From an uncultured Ruminococcus sp. (GTDB taxonomy: Bacteria > Bacillota > Clostridia > Oscillospirales > Ruminococcaceae), in NCBI GenBank assembly GCA_945877315.1, contig CAMCRP010000001.1, forward strand, positions 46,945-110,944: DNA of 64,000 bases. The letters are read 5' to 3'. A program made the position numbers and the translations under genes. The notes beneath the pieces were generated by a model. The model made no database searches. It was not told the origin of the DNA and worked only from the letters and a program-made list of their open reading frames with translations. Shown here one piece after another: positions 17,212-26,684 of the stretch (positions are counted from its first letter, which is position 1; every line of letters starts with the position of its first letter).

Positions 17212-17937
17212 ATGGCAATGTGGAATCCGTGGCGGGGGTGTAAAAAATGCAGCGAAGGGTGCTTGCATTGTTATATCCACAAGGGCGACTGTAAGCGAAA
17301 TGTTGACACAAGCCAAATCGTTAAAACAAAGGATTTTTCAAAGCCCGCAGAACGTCTGAAAAACGGCAGCTATAAGGTAAAATCGGGGATAGTTTACACC
17401 TGTTTTTCTACCGATTATCTTATTGAAGACGCAGACGAGTGGCGTGGAGAATGTTGGAAAATGATGAAGGAGCGTTCCGACCTGACCTTTCTGTTCCTCA
17501 CAAAACGAATTGAACGGTTTACAGACTGTATTCCCGACGATTGGGGGGACGGTTACGAAAATGTGGTGGTATGCTGCACCATAGAAAATCAGAAAAATGC
17601 GGACAAAAAGCTGTCGGTTTTCCGTGATCTTCCCATTAAGCACAAGTGCATAACCGCTCAGCCCCTTATTGAAGCGGTCAATTTGGAACAATATCTGGAC
17701 GATATTGAGCTTGTGGTAGTGGGCGGCGAGTCGGACAAGGACGCACGTCCGCTTTATTACGACTGGGTGCTGGATATTCGGGAACAGTGTGTGCGGAAAA
17801 ATGTCTGCTTCGAGTTTCGTCAGTGCGGAACATATTTTGTAAAAGACGGCGTTCGCTACAAATTGCAGACAAAGGACTTATGCAGTCAGGCGAAAAAGGC
17901 GGGAATAAATTTTAACAGGAGTGTCGGAAATGATTGA
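17212..17937 (+). CDS. DUF5131 (phage Gp37/Gp68-like) radical-SAM-like protein
   Basis: A 241-residue protein of the DUF5131/Gp37-Gp68 family, found in phages and bacterial chromosomes. It begins MAMWNPWRGCKKCSEGCLHC, which contains the CxxxCxxC spacing of radical SAM enzymes (Cys-SEG-Cys-LH-Cys); further family blocks are TDYLIEDADEWRGECWKMM, LTKRIERF and VVVGGESDKDARPL. The reaction of this family is not known to me. GGAGTG lies seven bases before ATG 17212. It overlaps the next gene, an ADP-ribosylglycohydrolase, by eight bases, so both products are probably made together. Confidence 0.8.
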   Translation: MAMWNPWRGCKKCSEGCLHCYIHKGDCKRNVDTSQIVKTKDFSKPAERLKNGSYKVKSGIVYTCFSTDYLIEDADEWRGECWKMMKERSDLTFLFLTKRIERFTDCIPDDWGDGYENVVVCCTIENQKNADKKLSVFRDLPIKHKCITAQPLIEAVNLEQYLDDIELVVVGGESDKDARPLYYDWVLDIREQCVRKNVCFEFRQCGTYFVKDGVRYKLQTKDLCSQAKKAGINFNRSVGND

Positions 17938-18874
17938 TAAAAACAAGATAAAAGGCGGTCTGTACGGGCTTTTGGTGGGAGATGCGCTGGGCGTTCCTTA
18001 CGAATTTCATCATTCAAGTCAGATACCCGAATATGACCTAATTGAAATGGAGCCGCCTGCGGGATTTTCAAGGGCACATTCGGGAGTGAAGCCGGGGACA
18101 TGGTCGGACGACGGTGCACAGGCACTTTGTCTGCTGGACAGTCTGCTGGAAAAAGGGCGTTTTTCCCTGACCGATTTTTCGGGAAAGCTGCTTGCCTGGT
18201 ATGATGTGGGGCTTTGGGCGGTGGATAATTACGTTTTCGATGTGGGAAATCAGACTGCGGAGGCTCTGAACGCTCTCAGGGGCGGAATGTCCCCCGAGGA
18301 GTGCGGAAATATCTATCCCGAGGGCAAGGGAAACGGTGCGCTGATGCGTGTGCTGCCCCTTGCACTATGGCACAGCGGCACGGACGAGGAGCTTGTAATG
18401 GACGCTCACAGTCAATGTCTGATAACTCACGGGCATATTACAAATCAGGTGTGCTGTGCGCTTTACTGTCTGGTTGCACGGCGTTTGCTTGAAGGTATGG
18501 ATTTCAACGCCGCTTTGTCCCATTCCGTCAAAAATATCAGAGAGATTTATGCGGATATGCCCGAATATCTTGATGAATTTGAATTCCGCATACAGCCCGA
18601 TGAGCCCGATATTTGGGAGGGAAACGGCGGCGGATATGTCATTGACAGCCTGAGAAGCGTTTTTATGATAATGGGTGAAGCCGACTGCTATGAGGACGCA
18701 GTAAAAAGTGCAGTTTCTCTGGGAGATGACACGGACACCACCGCCTGTATTCTGGGCGGTCTGGCGGGGATAGCCTTCGGATATGATTCCATTCCCGAAA
18801 GGTGGATAGCTGCGCTTCGGGGCAAGGAGGATTTTGCGGGATTGCTGAACGAGCTTATTAAAAAAAGGTGCTGA
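17930..18874 (+). CDS. ADP-ribosylglycohydrolase (DraG/ARH family)
   Basis: A 314-residue protein of the ADP-ribosylglycohydrolase fold, which removes ADP-ribose from proteins or small molecules using two Mg ions. Metal ligands are seen in GTWSDDGAQAL (family TDDT or SDDT) near residue 52 and in the C-terminal SLGDDTDTTACILGGLAGI motif; the N-terminus IKGGLYGLLVGDALGVPYEF is typical. AGGAG lies eight bases before ATG 17930; the GTG at 17921 overlaps the ribosome site. It is coupled to the DUF5131 gene. The first acidic motif reads SDD-G rather than the usual DD-T, a small deviation that may alter activity. Confidence 0.88.
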   Translation: MIDKNKIKGGLYGLLVGDALGVPYEFHHSSQIPEYDLIEMEPPAGFSRAHSGVKPGTWSDDGAQALCLLDSLLEKGRFSLTDFSGKLLAWYDVGLWAVDNYVFDVGNQTAEALNALRGGMSPEECGNIYPEGKGNGALMRVLPLALWHSGTDEELVMDAHSQCLITHGHITNQVCCALYCLVARRLLEGMDFNAALSHSVKNIREIYADMPEYLDEFEFRIQPDEPDIWEGNGGGYVIDSLRSVFMIMGEADCYEDAVKSAVSLGDDTDTTACILGGLAGIAFGYDSIPERWIAALRGKEDFAGLLNELIKKRC

Positions 18875-18881
18875 CGTAAGC

Positions 18882-18910
18882 TTGAAATATTCTGAAAAAA
18901 GCGGTATAAT
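18882..18910 (+). promoter_or_regulatory. Promoter of the purine nucleoside phosphorylase gene
   Basis: TTGAAA, 17 bases, TATAAT. It starts eight bases after the previous stop codon, so the phosphorylase gene has its own promoter. Confidence 0.75.
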
Positions 18911-18933
18911 ATAGATGAAAGGACGGTGTTCAT

Positions 18934-19788
18934 ATGAATACACCCGATAAGGTTTACGAAAGAATAGTTAAGGCTGCGGAGGCGGTAAGACGCTTGCTCC
19001 CCGAGGAACACAAGGATTTTAAGCCGAAGCTTGCGCTTATTCTCGGCTCGGGTCTGGGGGGATTTGGCAGCGAGATCGACGTTGTTGCAGAGATCCCCTA
19101 CCGTGACATAGAGGGCATGCCTGTGTCCACGGTGGAAGGACATAAGGGACAGTTTATCTTCGGTTACTGCGGCGGTGCGCCTGTTATTCTTATGCAGGGA
19201 CGTGTTCATTATTACGAGGGCTATTCAATGGAGGACGTGGTAATGCCTGTTCGTGTAATGCGCCTTCTTGGGGCAGATTTCCTCTTTCTGACCAATGCGG
19301 CGGGAGGGGCAGACCCCACATTTTCGGCGGGAGATTTTATGCTTATCACCGACCAGATAATGAACTTTGTACCGTCGCCTCTTATTGGCGGGAATGTACG
19401 TCAGCTGGGGACAAGATTCCCCGATATGTCCGAAATTTACGATAAACAGCTGAGAAATATCATCTCCGAAACGGCGGAAAAGCTGAATATTTCCCTTAAA
19501 CAGGGCGTTTACTGTCAGCTGACGGGACCCAATTTCGAAACCCCCGCCGAGGTGAGAATGGCTCGCATTTTAGGTGCGGACGCTCTCGGTATGAGCACTG
19601 CCTGCGAGGCGGTGGCTGCCCGTCACTGCGGGTTCAGAGTGTGCGGTATCTCCTGTATTTCCAATCTTGCCTGCGGTCTGACGGAAACGCCCCTTTCCCA
19701 TCAGGAGGTACAGGAAACGGCGGACAGAGTTGCTCCGCTGTTTACGGCACTTGTTAAGCGGTCTATTGAGGAGATTTGCAAATTATAA
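18934..19788 (+). CDS. punA: Purine nucleoside phosphorylase (trimeric PNP-I type)
   Basis: A 284-residue enzyme that splits inosine or guanosine with phosphate to the base and ribose-1-phosphate. Signatures of the trimeric class are present: LILGSGLGGFG (phosphate loop), MQGRVHYYEGYSM, FLTNAAGG, LTGPNFETPAEVRMAR with the purine-site Glu, and GADALGMSTACEAVAARH. Length is usual for the class. It is followed after about 100 bp by an amidohydrolase of the MTA/S-adenosylhomocysteine deaminase type, which makes a purine-salvage pair. AAAGGA lies ten bases before ATG 18934. Confidence 0.95.
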   Translation: MNTPDKVYERIVKAAEAVRRLLPEEHKDFKPKLALILGSGLGGFGSEIDVVAEIPYRDIEGMPVSTVEGHKGQFIFGYCGGAPVILMQGRVHYYEGYSMEDVVMPVRVMRLLGADFLFLTNAAGGADPTFSAGDFMLITDQIMNFVPSPLIGGNVRQLGTRFPDMSEIYDKQLRNIISETAEKLNISLKQGVYCQLTGPNFETPAEVRMARILGADALGMSTACEAVAARHCGFRVCGISCISNLACGLTETPLSHQEVQETADRVAPLFTALVKRSIEEICKL

Positions 19789-19890
19789 TTGTTATGAGCC
19801 GACTTAGTAAATTGTCGAGCGACAAGCTTTTCACATTTCACTATTTTACCAACGAATTGACAAAGGGGTCGCCCCTTAGGTGGTGTTTCT

Positions 19891-21162
19891 ATGATCAGAT
19901 TTACAAATGCACGGCTTTTAAAGCATTCGGAAAAGGGCTTTACCGTTCAAAACGGCGTACTTGAAACGGACGGCGGCGTTATCACCGTCAGCGGGGAATT
20001 ACCCTCGAAAAATATCCCCGAAAGGACGATTGATCTAAAGGGTAAGGGACTTATAATCCCCGGGTTCAAGAACGCTCACACACACTCGGCAATGACCTTT
20101 CTGCGGTCTTATGCGGACGATATGCCCCTTGACAAATGGCTTACGGAGCAGGTCTTTCCCATGGAGGCACGGCTTGACGGAGAATATATTCGCAAATTTG
20201 CACGGCTGGCTTTTCTGGAATATCTCCGAAACGGCATAACCGCCTGCTTTGATATGTACGTTGAGCCCGATGCAATGGCTAAAGCAGCCGAAGAAACGGG
20301 AATGCGCCTTGTTATGTGCGGAACGGTCAACGATTTCAAGGACTCTCCCGAGCTTTTGGAGGACTTTTATCTGCGCTTCAACGGGCGTTCGGAGCTTATC
20401 TCCTACAAGCTGGGATTTCATGCGGAATATACCACTTCCGAGCATATTCTTGTGGATATTGCAAAGCTGTCCGAGAAATATTCCGCACCTGTTTTCACCC
20501 ATTGTTCGGAAACGGCAAAAGAGGTTTCCGAGTGTATAGAACGGCACGGTCTGACGCCGCCCGCTTACTTTGAAAGGCTTGGACTTCTGGAACACGGCGG
20601 GGGATTTTTCCACAGCGTTCATGTTACGGATGAGGATTTGGAAATTATGAGAAAGCATAATGTCTATGCGGTCATAAATCCGTCCTCAAATGCAAAGCTT
20701 GCCAGCGGTATTGCGCCTGTGACAAGACTTCTGCGGACTGTCCGCTGCGGTATGGGAACGGACGGCCCCGCCAGCAACAACGCACTTGATATGTTCCGTG
20801 AAATGTATCTTGCGGCGGTGCTCCCGAAGCTTGATGAAAGGGACGCTGCCGCTGTTTCTGCCGAGGATATTTTGTATGCGGCGGTGTCGGGCGGCGGTGA
20901 GGTAATGGGGCTGAACGGACTGTCCCTTGAAGTAGGAATGGCTGCGGATATTGCGGTAATTGACCTTGATTCGCCTAATATGCTCCCCGAAAACAATATT
21001 CCGAAAAACCTCGTTTACAGCGGAAATCCGTCAAACATTGTTATGACTATGATAAACGGTAAAATTCTTTATGAAAACGGTGTTTACACGCTGCCCGGAA
21101 TTTCCTCGGAGGAGATAATTTCGGAAGCAAAAGCGGCGGCGGACAAAATTTTTTGCAGATGA
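19891..21162 (+). CDS. Amidohydrolase, MTA/S-adenosylhomocysteine/5'-deoxyadenosine deaminase type
   Basis: A 423-residue metal-dependent amidohydrolase of the TRZ/ATZ group. Metal and active-site motifs are in order: PGFKNAHTHSAMTFLR (two His), LGFHAEYT, VFTHCSET and MGTDGPASNNALDMFREM (Asp). The C-terminal beta domain has GMAADIAVIDLDSPN and MINGKILYENGVY. Enzymes with this set of motifs deaminate methylthioadenosine, S-adenosylhomocysteine or 5'-deoxyadenosine, producing inosine-type products that the adjacent phosphorylase could cleave. The exact substrate is inference. AGGTGG lies seven bases before ATG 19891. The 100-bp gap before it contains a short palindrome (AAGGGGTCGCCCCTT) but no clear promoter. 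Confidence 0.85.
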   Translation: MIRFTNARLLKHSEKGFTVQNGVLETDGGVITVSGELPSKNIPERTIDLKGKGLIIPGFKNAHTHSAMTFLRSYADDMPLDKWLTEQVFPMEARLDGEYIRKFARLAFLEYLRNGITACFDMYVEPDAMAKAAEETGMRLVMCGTVNDFKDSPELLEDFYLRFNGRSELISYKLGFHAEYTTSEHILVDIAKLSEKYSAPVFTHCSETAKEVSECIERHGLTPPAYFERLGLLEHGGGFFHSVHVTDEDLEIMRKHNVYAVINPSSNAKLASGIAPVTRLLRTVRCGMGTDGPASNNALDMFREMYLAAVLPKLDERDAAAVSAEDILYAAVSGGGEVMGLNGLSLEVGMAADIAVIDLDSPNMLPENNIPKNLVYSGNPSNIVMTMINGKILYENGVYTLPGISSEEIISEAKAAADKIFCR

Positions 21163-21175
21163 ACGGAGAATATCA

Positions 21176-21370
21176 ATGAAAAGCAGAAAAACTTTACCTA
21201 TCCCACAAGGCTTCACCGCTTCGGATATCAAAGTAGAATCAAGCATCTGCACAGGCGAAAAGACCATCGGATTTTACAGTCCCGCCGATAAAAAGCTTCA
21301 TTTTGCGGAATTGGTGCGTTCCCAAGCGGATATTGAAGCATTTTATGAAAAATACGGGATTTCCCGTTAA
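21176..21370 (+). CDS. Small protein of unknown function
   Basis: A 64-residue protein with no signal peptide or membrane segment. A good ribosome site (GGAGA at six bases) precedes ATG 21176, and it follows the amidohydrolase by 13 bp, so it is probably translated from the same message. The sequence MKSRKTLPIPQGFTASDIKV begins basic and ends with an amphipathic helix (RSQADIEAFYEKYGI). Its stop codon overlaps by four bases with that of the convergent oxidoreductase gene. I do not recognise a family. Confidence 0.6.
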   Translation: MKSRKTLPIPQGFTASDIKVESSICTGEKTIGFYSPADKKLHFAELVRSQADIEAFYEKYGISR

Positions 21371-22665
21371 ATATTTGCGTCCTTCATAGCGGGATTGTCC
21401 CGAAGCTTACCGTTTTTGTCGAAACGGGAGCCGTGACAGGGACAGTCCCAGCTTTTTTCTTCAGCGTTCCATTTGAGGGAACAGCCCATATGCGGACAGC
21501 GGGGGACGGTGGGCGTTATGAGGTTCACAACAGCTTCGGCGGCGTTTACAAAAAGCTGTTTTCGGAGAATCGTTCGGTTGGGGGAGAAAAGCTCGGAGAA
21601 CTCGTTTTCCTGTCCCGTAATAAGGTCGGTCAGCAGCATGGCGGAGATCATTGCGGAGGTCATTCCCCATTTTCCGTAGCCCGTGCTGACATAGAGATTT
21701 TCCGAAAGGGGCGAATATTTCCCGATATATGGTATGCCGTCTAAGGTCATACAGTCCTGTGCTGCCCATTTTGCTGCGGTTTTTGCGCTCGGATAATGCT
21801 TTTTTGCAAACTCCGAAAGCTGGGAAAAGCCGCAGCTTTTTTTGCCCGTCCGATGTCCGCCGCCGACCAGAAGGAGATATTTCCCACTGTTTCGGAAGGA
21901 CAGTCCCGACTCGTTTTCGTCGGCATACATACCGTTATAGTCGGCGGCATTTTCCAAAGCCATTACACAAGAACGGCTCTGATAAAGCTTCAAAAAATAT
22001 GCTCCGTAACGGTTAATAATGGGAAAATGCGTGGTGCAGATAATATATCTTGCCTTAACGCTGCCCCTGTCGGAAAAGGCGGTGTGACCCTTGACACGCC
22101 TGATAAATGTGTTCTCGTAAATGCGCAGACCCTTTGCAATGGCTGCGGCAAATTTTAGCGGGTGAAGCTGCGCCTGTGACGGAAATTTCACCGCCCCGAC
22201 CGTCCTCAGAGGCAGCGGGAGCTCTCTTACAAATTCGGCGGGATAATCCAGCTTGTCAAGGATACGCATTTCATTCTCCAATTTTATTCGGCTGCTTTGG
22301 GAATATATGAAGCTGTCCTTTTCCTCAAAATCGCAGTCGATGCCCTTACAGAAGCTGCGGTATTTGTCTAAGGCAAGGAGATTTGCGGACAGATATTTTC
22401 CCGCCGTTTTTACGTCAAATTCTTCGGCGATACGGCTGTAAATAAGGCGGTGTTGGGCGGTTATTTTTGCGGTGGTAAGTCCCGTGACGCCGCCGCATAT
22501 ACGTCCGCCCTCGCAGACTACACAGTCTAAGCCCTCGCTTCTCAGAAAATAGGCGGCAAGTATTCCCGCAAGACCTCCGCCGATAATAAGCACATCGGCT
22601 TCCGCACGACCCGAAAGCTGCGGAAATTCGGGCATTTCACAGTCATTTTGCCAGATTGACGGCAT
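21367..22665 (-). CDS. FAD-dependent oxidoreductase with C-terminal Rieske domain
   Basis: A 432-residue fusion protein. Residues 28-380 form a DAO-type FAD oxidoreductase (dinucleotide motif DVLIIGGGLAGILAAYFLR; second motif LYVSTGYGKWGMTSAM). The C-terminal 50 residues are a Rieske domain with both cluster-binding halves: CPHMGC and CPCHGSRF, ligands Cys, His, Cys, His. The Rieske centre would pass electrons to or from the flavin. Family relatives are annotated as glycine/D-amino-acid oxidases, but the substrate is unknown. The start is taken at ATG 22665, where GGGGGA lies seven bases upstream; that ribosome site lies inside the hairpin arm of the upstream terminator. Membrane segments are absent. 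Confidence 0.85.
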   Translation of the reverse strand: MPSIWQNDCEMPEFPQLSGRAEADVLIIGGGLAGILAAYFLRSEGLDCVVCEGGRICGGVTGLTTAKITAQHRLIYSRIAEEFDVKTAGKYLSANLLALDKYRSFCKGIDCDFEEKDSFIYSQSSRIKLENEMRILDKLDYPAEFVRELPLPLRTVGAVKFPSQAQLHPLKFAAAIAKGLRIYENTFIRRVKGHTAFSDRGSVKARYIICTTHFPIINRYGAYFLKLYQSRSCVMALENAADYNGMYADENESGLSFRNSGKYLLLVGGGHRTGKKSCGFSQLSEFAKKHYPSAKTAAKWAAQDCMTLDGIPYIGKYSPLSENLYVSTGYGKWGMTSAMISAMLLTDLITGQENEFSELFSPNRTILRKQLFVNAAEAVVNLITPTVPRCPHMGCSLKWNAEEKSWDCPCHGSRFDKNGKLRDNPAMKDANI

Positions 22666-22721
22666 AAAAAATTCCCCCATTTTGCAAGATAATTGTTGAT
22701 AGTATCTGCAAAATGGGGGAA
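22666..22721 (-). terminator. Terminator of the arabinose operon that also holds the next gene's ribosome site
   Basis: Perfect 15-base arms, TTCCCCCATTTTGCA and TGCAAAATGGGGGAA, are followed by six T on the minus strand, 15 bp after the araD stop. The 3' arm contains the GGGGGA ribosome site of the FAD/Rieske gene and the T-run ends at its ATG. Readthrough message would therefore have this site paired. Confidence 0.75.
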
Positions 22722-22736
22722 ATTATTCTTTTTTGT

Positions 22737-23429
22737 TCAGCCCTGTCCGTAATAAGCATTTTTTCCGTGCTTTCTGAGATAATGCTTGTCAAGAAGCTCC
22801 TGCTGCATACGTCCCGCAGAAGGGTTCAGCGACATGGCATGATAGTTCATAAATGCCACCTCTTCAAGCACAACGGAATTGTGTACAGCCTCGTGAGCGT
22901 CCTTTCCCCATGTAAAGGGACCGTGGCTTTTCACCAGAACAGCGGGAATGGAAAGCGGGTCAATGCCCTTGAATGCTTCAATAATGACCGTGCCCGTTTC
23001 CTTTTCGTATTCACCCGAAATCTCCTCGGGAGTCATTGCCCTTGTGCAGGGAATTTCGCCGTAAAAATAGTCGCCCTGAGTTGTTCCCATGGGAATTATG
23101 CCCATTCCCGCCTGAGCAAATGATGTTGCCCAGCGGCTGTGAGTGTGCACGATCCCGCCTATTTCGGGGAATGAACGGTACAATTCCAGATGCGTGGGCG
23201 TGTCGCTGGAAGGCTTCCACTTGCCTTCTGCGACCTTGCCTGTTGCAAGCTCCACGACTACCATATCATCGGCAGTCATACCGTCATAGGGAACGCCCGA
23301 CGGCTTGATCACCATCATTCCGCTTTCCCTGTCGATACCCGAAACATTTCCCCATGTAAATGTGATAAGACCGTATTTGGGAAGAAGGAGATTTGCCTCC
23401 AGAACTTCCTGCTTTAATTTTTCAAGCAT
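22737..23429 (-). CDS. araD: L-ribulose-5-phosphate 4-epimerase
   Basis: A 230-residue class II aldolase-family epimerase converting L-ribulose-5-phosphate to D-xylulose-5-phosphate, the last step of arabinose catabolism. The zinc-binding and catalytic motifs are present: [42 protein letters not shown] (two His) and [27 protein letters not shown]. Length equals that of E. coli AraD. AAAGGA lies eight bases before ATG 23429; the frame is open further upstream but overlaps the kinase gene and shows no homology. It lies 13 bp after the kinase gene. Confidence 0.95.
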   Translation of the reverse strand: MLEKLKQEVLEANLLLPKYGLITFTWGNVSGIDRESGMMVIKPSGVPYDGMTADDMVVVELATGKVAEGKWKPSSDTPTHLELYRSFPEIGGIVHTHSRWATSFAQAGMGIIPMGTTQGDYFYGEIPCTRAMTPEEISGEYEKETGTVIIEAFKGIDPLSIPAVLVKSHGPFTWGKDAHEAVHNSVVLEEVAFMNYHAMSLNPSAGRMQQELLDKHYLRKHGKNAYYGQG

Positions 23430-23442
23430 TGTGATGTTCCTT

Positions 23443-25017
23443 TCATTTTGCAGCTGCATATTCGGCAGACAGACCCTTTTTGTAATTTTCCATAAATGCG
23501 GCAAAGCCTTCCGAACCCTTTTCATCGGGCTGAACCGTTGCGGATTCCATAGAAGCAAAAACCTGCTTTTCAAGGAACTCGGGAAGTGATTTTCCGTTAC
23601 CGAATGCGGCGTATGCGGCAAGCACCGCCATGCCCCATGCGCCGCCCTCGCCCGCAGTTTTCATTACGGAAACGGCACTGTTAAGACCGTCCGCCAAAAA
23701 CTGCTGGGCAACGCCGTTTACCTTGAAAAGTCCGCCGTGTCCCGTAATTTTTTTGACGGACACCTTTTCATTTTCAAAAAGAATATCCATTCCCAATTTA
23801 AGCGCAGCCATTGAAGAATAAAGCTGGGCACGGAAGAAATTTGCAAGGTTAAAACTTCCGTCGGGCGTTCTGAAATACATAGGTCTGCCGTTTTCCGCAG
23901 CTGCAACGGGTTCGCCCGAAAGGAAGTTGTATGCAACAGTACCGCCGCAGTCGGGGTCACCGTTAAGCGCATTTTTATAAAGTATCTCGTAAAGTGCGGA
24001 TTTGCTCATAGGTGTGCCGCTGAGTGCCGCAAATTCACCGAACATATTCACCCAAGCGTCAAGCTCGGAACAGCAGTTGTTGCAGTGAACCATGGCAACG
24101 GGGGAACCGTCGGGAGTGGTAACAACGTCAATTTCGGGGTAATATCCCGACAAAGGCTTTTCCAGAACTATCATTGCAAAAATCGATGTGCCCGCCGAAA
24201 CATTTCCCGTTTCGGGGAGAACGCTGTTTGTAGCTACCATTCCTGTGCCTGCGTCGCCCTCGGGGGGGCAAACCCTTACTCCCGGATTTAGAGTGCCTGT
24301 GGGGTCAAGGAGCCTTGCCCCTTCATAGGTAAGAACCGCATTTGCCTTGCCTGCTGTGAGGACAGCGGGTAGAACCTCGTTTATATCCTTGTCAAAGCCC
24401 TTTTCCTTTAGAATGGGGGTGAGCTTTTCGATGTAATCCTTGTTATACTGTCCATTGTCAATGGGGAAAATGCCCGAAGCCTCGCCAACACCGACACTTC
24501 TGTCGTCCGTCAGCCGATAGTGGATATATCCCGCAAGAGTGGTAATATGTGTAATATTCGGGACATGCTTCTCCTTGTTGAGTATAGCCTGATAGAGATG
24601 TGCAATGCTCCATCTTTGTGGGATATTGAACTTGAACAGCTCGGACAGCTCTGCCGCCGCCTGCTCGGTCATAGTGTTTCTCCATGTCCTGAAGGGAACG
24701 AGAAGAGCATCGTTTTCATCAAATGCCATATATCCGTGCATCATGCCCGAAATGCCCATTGCGCCGTAGGTTTCGGGGACAACGCCGTATTTGCTCTTGA
24801 CATCTTCCGCAAGCCTTGCATAGCAGTCCTGCAAGCCACCGATAATATCGTCAAGGGAGTATGTCCAAATGCCGTTTTCATAGCGGTTTTCCCAATCGTG
24901 GCTGCCCGATGCAATGGGGGCAAAGGTATCGTCAATAAGGACTGCTTTTATTCTGGTCGAACCAAATTCTATGCCGAGATAGGTTCTGCCGTGTTGGATC
25001 TTTTTCTTAATATCCAT
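23443..25017 (-). CDS. araB: FGGY-family carbohydrate kinase, probable L-ribulokinase
   Basis: A 524-residue sugar kinase of the FGGY family (actin-like ATPase fold). The N-terminal phosphate loop reads [17 protein letters not shown]; the substrate region has [13 protein letters not shown]; the ATP side has [25 protein letters not shown] and [16 protein letters not shown]. The sequence is nearer to xylulokinase-like kinases than to enteric AraB, but its place between araA and araD makes L-ribulose the likely substrate. AGAGGTG lies seven bases before ATG 25017; the ribosome site is inside the end of araA, so translation is likely coupled. Confidence 0.85.
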   Translation of the reverse strand: MDIKKKIQHGRTYLGIEFGSTRIKAVLIDDTFAPIASGSHDWENRYENGIWTYSLDDIIGGLQDCYARLAEDVKSKYGVVPETYGAMGISGMMHGYMAFDENDALLVPFRTWRNTMTEQAAAELSELFKFNIPQRWSIAHLYQAILNKEKHVPNITHITTLAGYIHYRLTDDRSVGVGEASGIFPIDNGQYNKDYIEKLTPILKEKGFDKDINEVLPAVLTAGKANAVLTYEGARLLDPTGTLNPGVRVCPPEGDAGTGMVATNSVLPETGNVSAGTSIFAMIVLEKPLSGYYPEIDVVTTPDGSPVAMVHCNNCCSELDAWVNMFGEFAALSGTPMSKSALYEILYKNALNGDPDCGGTVAYNFLSGEPVAAAENGRPMYFRTPDGSFNLANFFRAQLYSSMAALKLGMDILFENEKVSVKKITGHGGLFKVNGVAQQFLADGLNSAVSVMKTAGEGGAWGMAVLAAYAAFGNGKSLPEFLEKQVFASMESATVQPDEKGSEGFAAFMENYKKGLSAEYAAAK

Positions 25018-25022
25018 CTTGA

Positions 25023-26489
25023 TCACCTCTTTAATTTAGCCATTGTATCGAGCATAGCAAGCTGCTGCTCAAATGCGTTTATTTCGGTCTTATCGTCAAT
25101 GATAACAAGCTCTGTGTCGGTCATTTTTGCAAAAAGGCGAATGTCCTCCTTGGTAAGTGCGGTGGAAACAACGGCATGATGTGCGCCTCCTGCGTAGATC
25201 CATGCTGCCGCACCTGTGGCGAAATCGGGTTTCAGCTTCCACATAAGCCTTGCAACGGGCAGCTTGGGCATAGGAGCGGGCTGCTTTACAAGAGTAATGT
25301 CTGCACATACCAGACGGAAACGGTCGCCCATATCTATCATGGAAACGGCAATTCCATCGCCGTCGATACCGTCAAAAACAAGCCTTGCGGGTGGCTCCTT
25401 TCCGCCGATTCCCAGTGGGTGGACCTGTATCTCGGGCTTTGTAGCCGCAAACACGGGGGACACCTCCAGCATATGCGCTGCAAGCTCTAATTCCTCGCCG
25501 TCTGTAAGGTCATAGGTGTAATCCTCCATAAAGCCTGTTGCGCCGTTTCTGCCCTCTGCCATCTTAAAGAGTACGGCACCAAGAGCGGCGGTTTTGTAGT
25601 CGCCCTCGGGACCGAATCCGATTCCCTTTGCCATAAGGTTCTGAACGGCGATTCCGGGCAGCTGCCGCAGTCCGTGAAGGTCCTGGAATGTATCGGTAAA
25701 TGCGCTTATATTTTCCTTTGCAATGAACTTTTCAAGTGCGATCTCGTACTTAGCCTGTTCTCTGACGGAAGCCGCATTATCGGTCGCCATGGTATATTTC
25801 TCGTTATATTCGGCAAGCTTTGCGTCTATTTCGGCGTCCGTGACACTTTCTGCCATGGAAACCACATCTCCGATACCGTAATAGTTCACGTTCCAGCCGT
25901 AGCTTATCTCACTTTCAACTCTGTCGCCGTCGGTAACGGCAACGTCACGCATATTGTTTCCGAGCATTGCGACCTTCATTGTCCTGCCAAAATTAACGGC
26001 TGCGGCAGCGTGTGCAAAGCTGCGTATTTTTTCGATAACATCATCATGCTTGTAATAGCCCACAACAACTTCACGCTTTATGCCCAGCCTTGTGCAGATA
26101 AATCCGAATTCACGGTCGCCGTGAGCGGACTGGTTCAGGTTCATAAAGTCCATATCAATGCTGTCATAGGGCAGCTTTTCGTTGTACTGTGTGTGGAGAT
26201 GGAGCATGGGCTTTTTCAGGGCTTTAAGTGCTCTTATCCACATTTTTGCGGGGGAGAAGGTGTGCATCCACATAATAACGCCGATGCAGTCCTTGTCAGC
26301 AGATGCCTTTACGCAGACATTTTCCGCTTCTGCCGCAGTCGTTACGACAGGCTCAAAGCACACCTCGGCAATATCTCTCAGCTTCTCGTTTAAAAAGGCG
26401 GACATCTCCTTGCTGTCGCTTGCCGCACGGTTAAGAGTTTCTTCGCCGTAAAGGTCCTGACTTCCCGTTATAAAGTATAGCTTGTTCAT
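25023..26489 (-). CDS. araA: L-arabinose isomerase
   Basis: A 488-residue enzyme converting L-arabinose to L-ribulose. Family motifs: YFITGSQDLYGEETL at the N-terminus, MWMHTFSPAKMWIRALK, LHLHTQYNEKLP, GFGPEGDYKTAALGAVL with the catalytic Glu, MEDYTYDL and a C-terminal AGGAHHAVVS with two metal-binding His. Length is as usual. AAAGGA lies ten bases before ATG 26489; the frame is open to 26642 but that part is AT-rich operator DNA. It is the first gene of the operon and is divergent from araR. Confidence 0.97.
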   Translation of the reverse strand: MNKLYFITGSQDLYGEETLNRAASDSKEMSAFLNEKLRDIAEVCFEPVVTTAAEAENVCVKASADKDCIGVIMWMHTFSPAKMWIRALKALKKPMLHLHTQYNEKLPYDSIDMDFMNLNQSAHGDREFGFICTRLGIKREVVVGYYKHDDVIEKIRSFAHAAAAVNFGRTMKVAMLGNNMRDVAVTDGDRVESEISYGWNVNYYGIGDVVSMAESVTDAEIDAKLAEYNEKYTMATDNAASVREQAKYEIALEKFIAKENISAFTDTFQDLHGLRQLPGIAVQNLMAKGIGFGPEGDYKTAALGAVLFKMAEGRNGATGFMEDYTYDLTDGEELELAAHMLEVSPVFAATKPEIQVHPLGIGGKEPPARLVFDGIDGDGIAVSMIDMGDRFRLVCADITLVKQPAPMPKLPVARLMWKLKPDFATGAAAWIYAGGAHHAVVSTALTKEDIRLFAKMTDTELVIIDDKTEINAFEQQLAMLDTMAKLKR

Positions 26490-26524
26490 TCGGACACATT
26501 CCTTTCCGTTTTCGGTGAATTTTA

Positions 26525-26555
26525 AATACAAATTTTGTTCTTGAATACAAATTTT
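26525..26555 (-). promoter_or_regulatory. Two direct AATACAAATTTT sites, candidate AraR operators for araA
   Basis: AATACAAATTTT occurs at 26525-26536 and again at 26544-26555, 19 bp apart, in the araA leader. The sequence resembles half of the AraR operator known from Bacillus (ATTTGTAC type). The reverse complement recurs near araR. Confidence 0.55.
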
Positions 26556-26576
26556 ATATGTTTGCGCCAAACATAT
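26556..26576. promoter_or_regulatory. 21-bp perfect inverted repeat in the araA-araR gap
   Basis: ATATGTTTG, CGC, CAAACATAT. It abuts the AATACAAATTTT repeat and may be a second regulator's site. It is not a match to the usual cre sequence. Confidence 0.4.
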
Positions 26577-26684
26577 TGCTTGATAATATTCTATCACAAG
26601 GCCGCTGCAATTGCAATACACAAAACGCACATAACAAATCAAGCGATTTTATTGCTTTTGTACATACATATTTTGAATATTGAT

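Noticed and set aside
26568..26642. An N-terminal extension of araA up to 26642
   Set aside because: The extension crosses the operator region, is hydrophobic and Cys-rich, unlike the family, and lacks a ribosome site; ATG 26489 has one.
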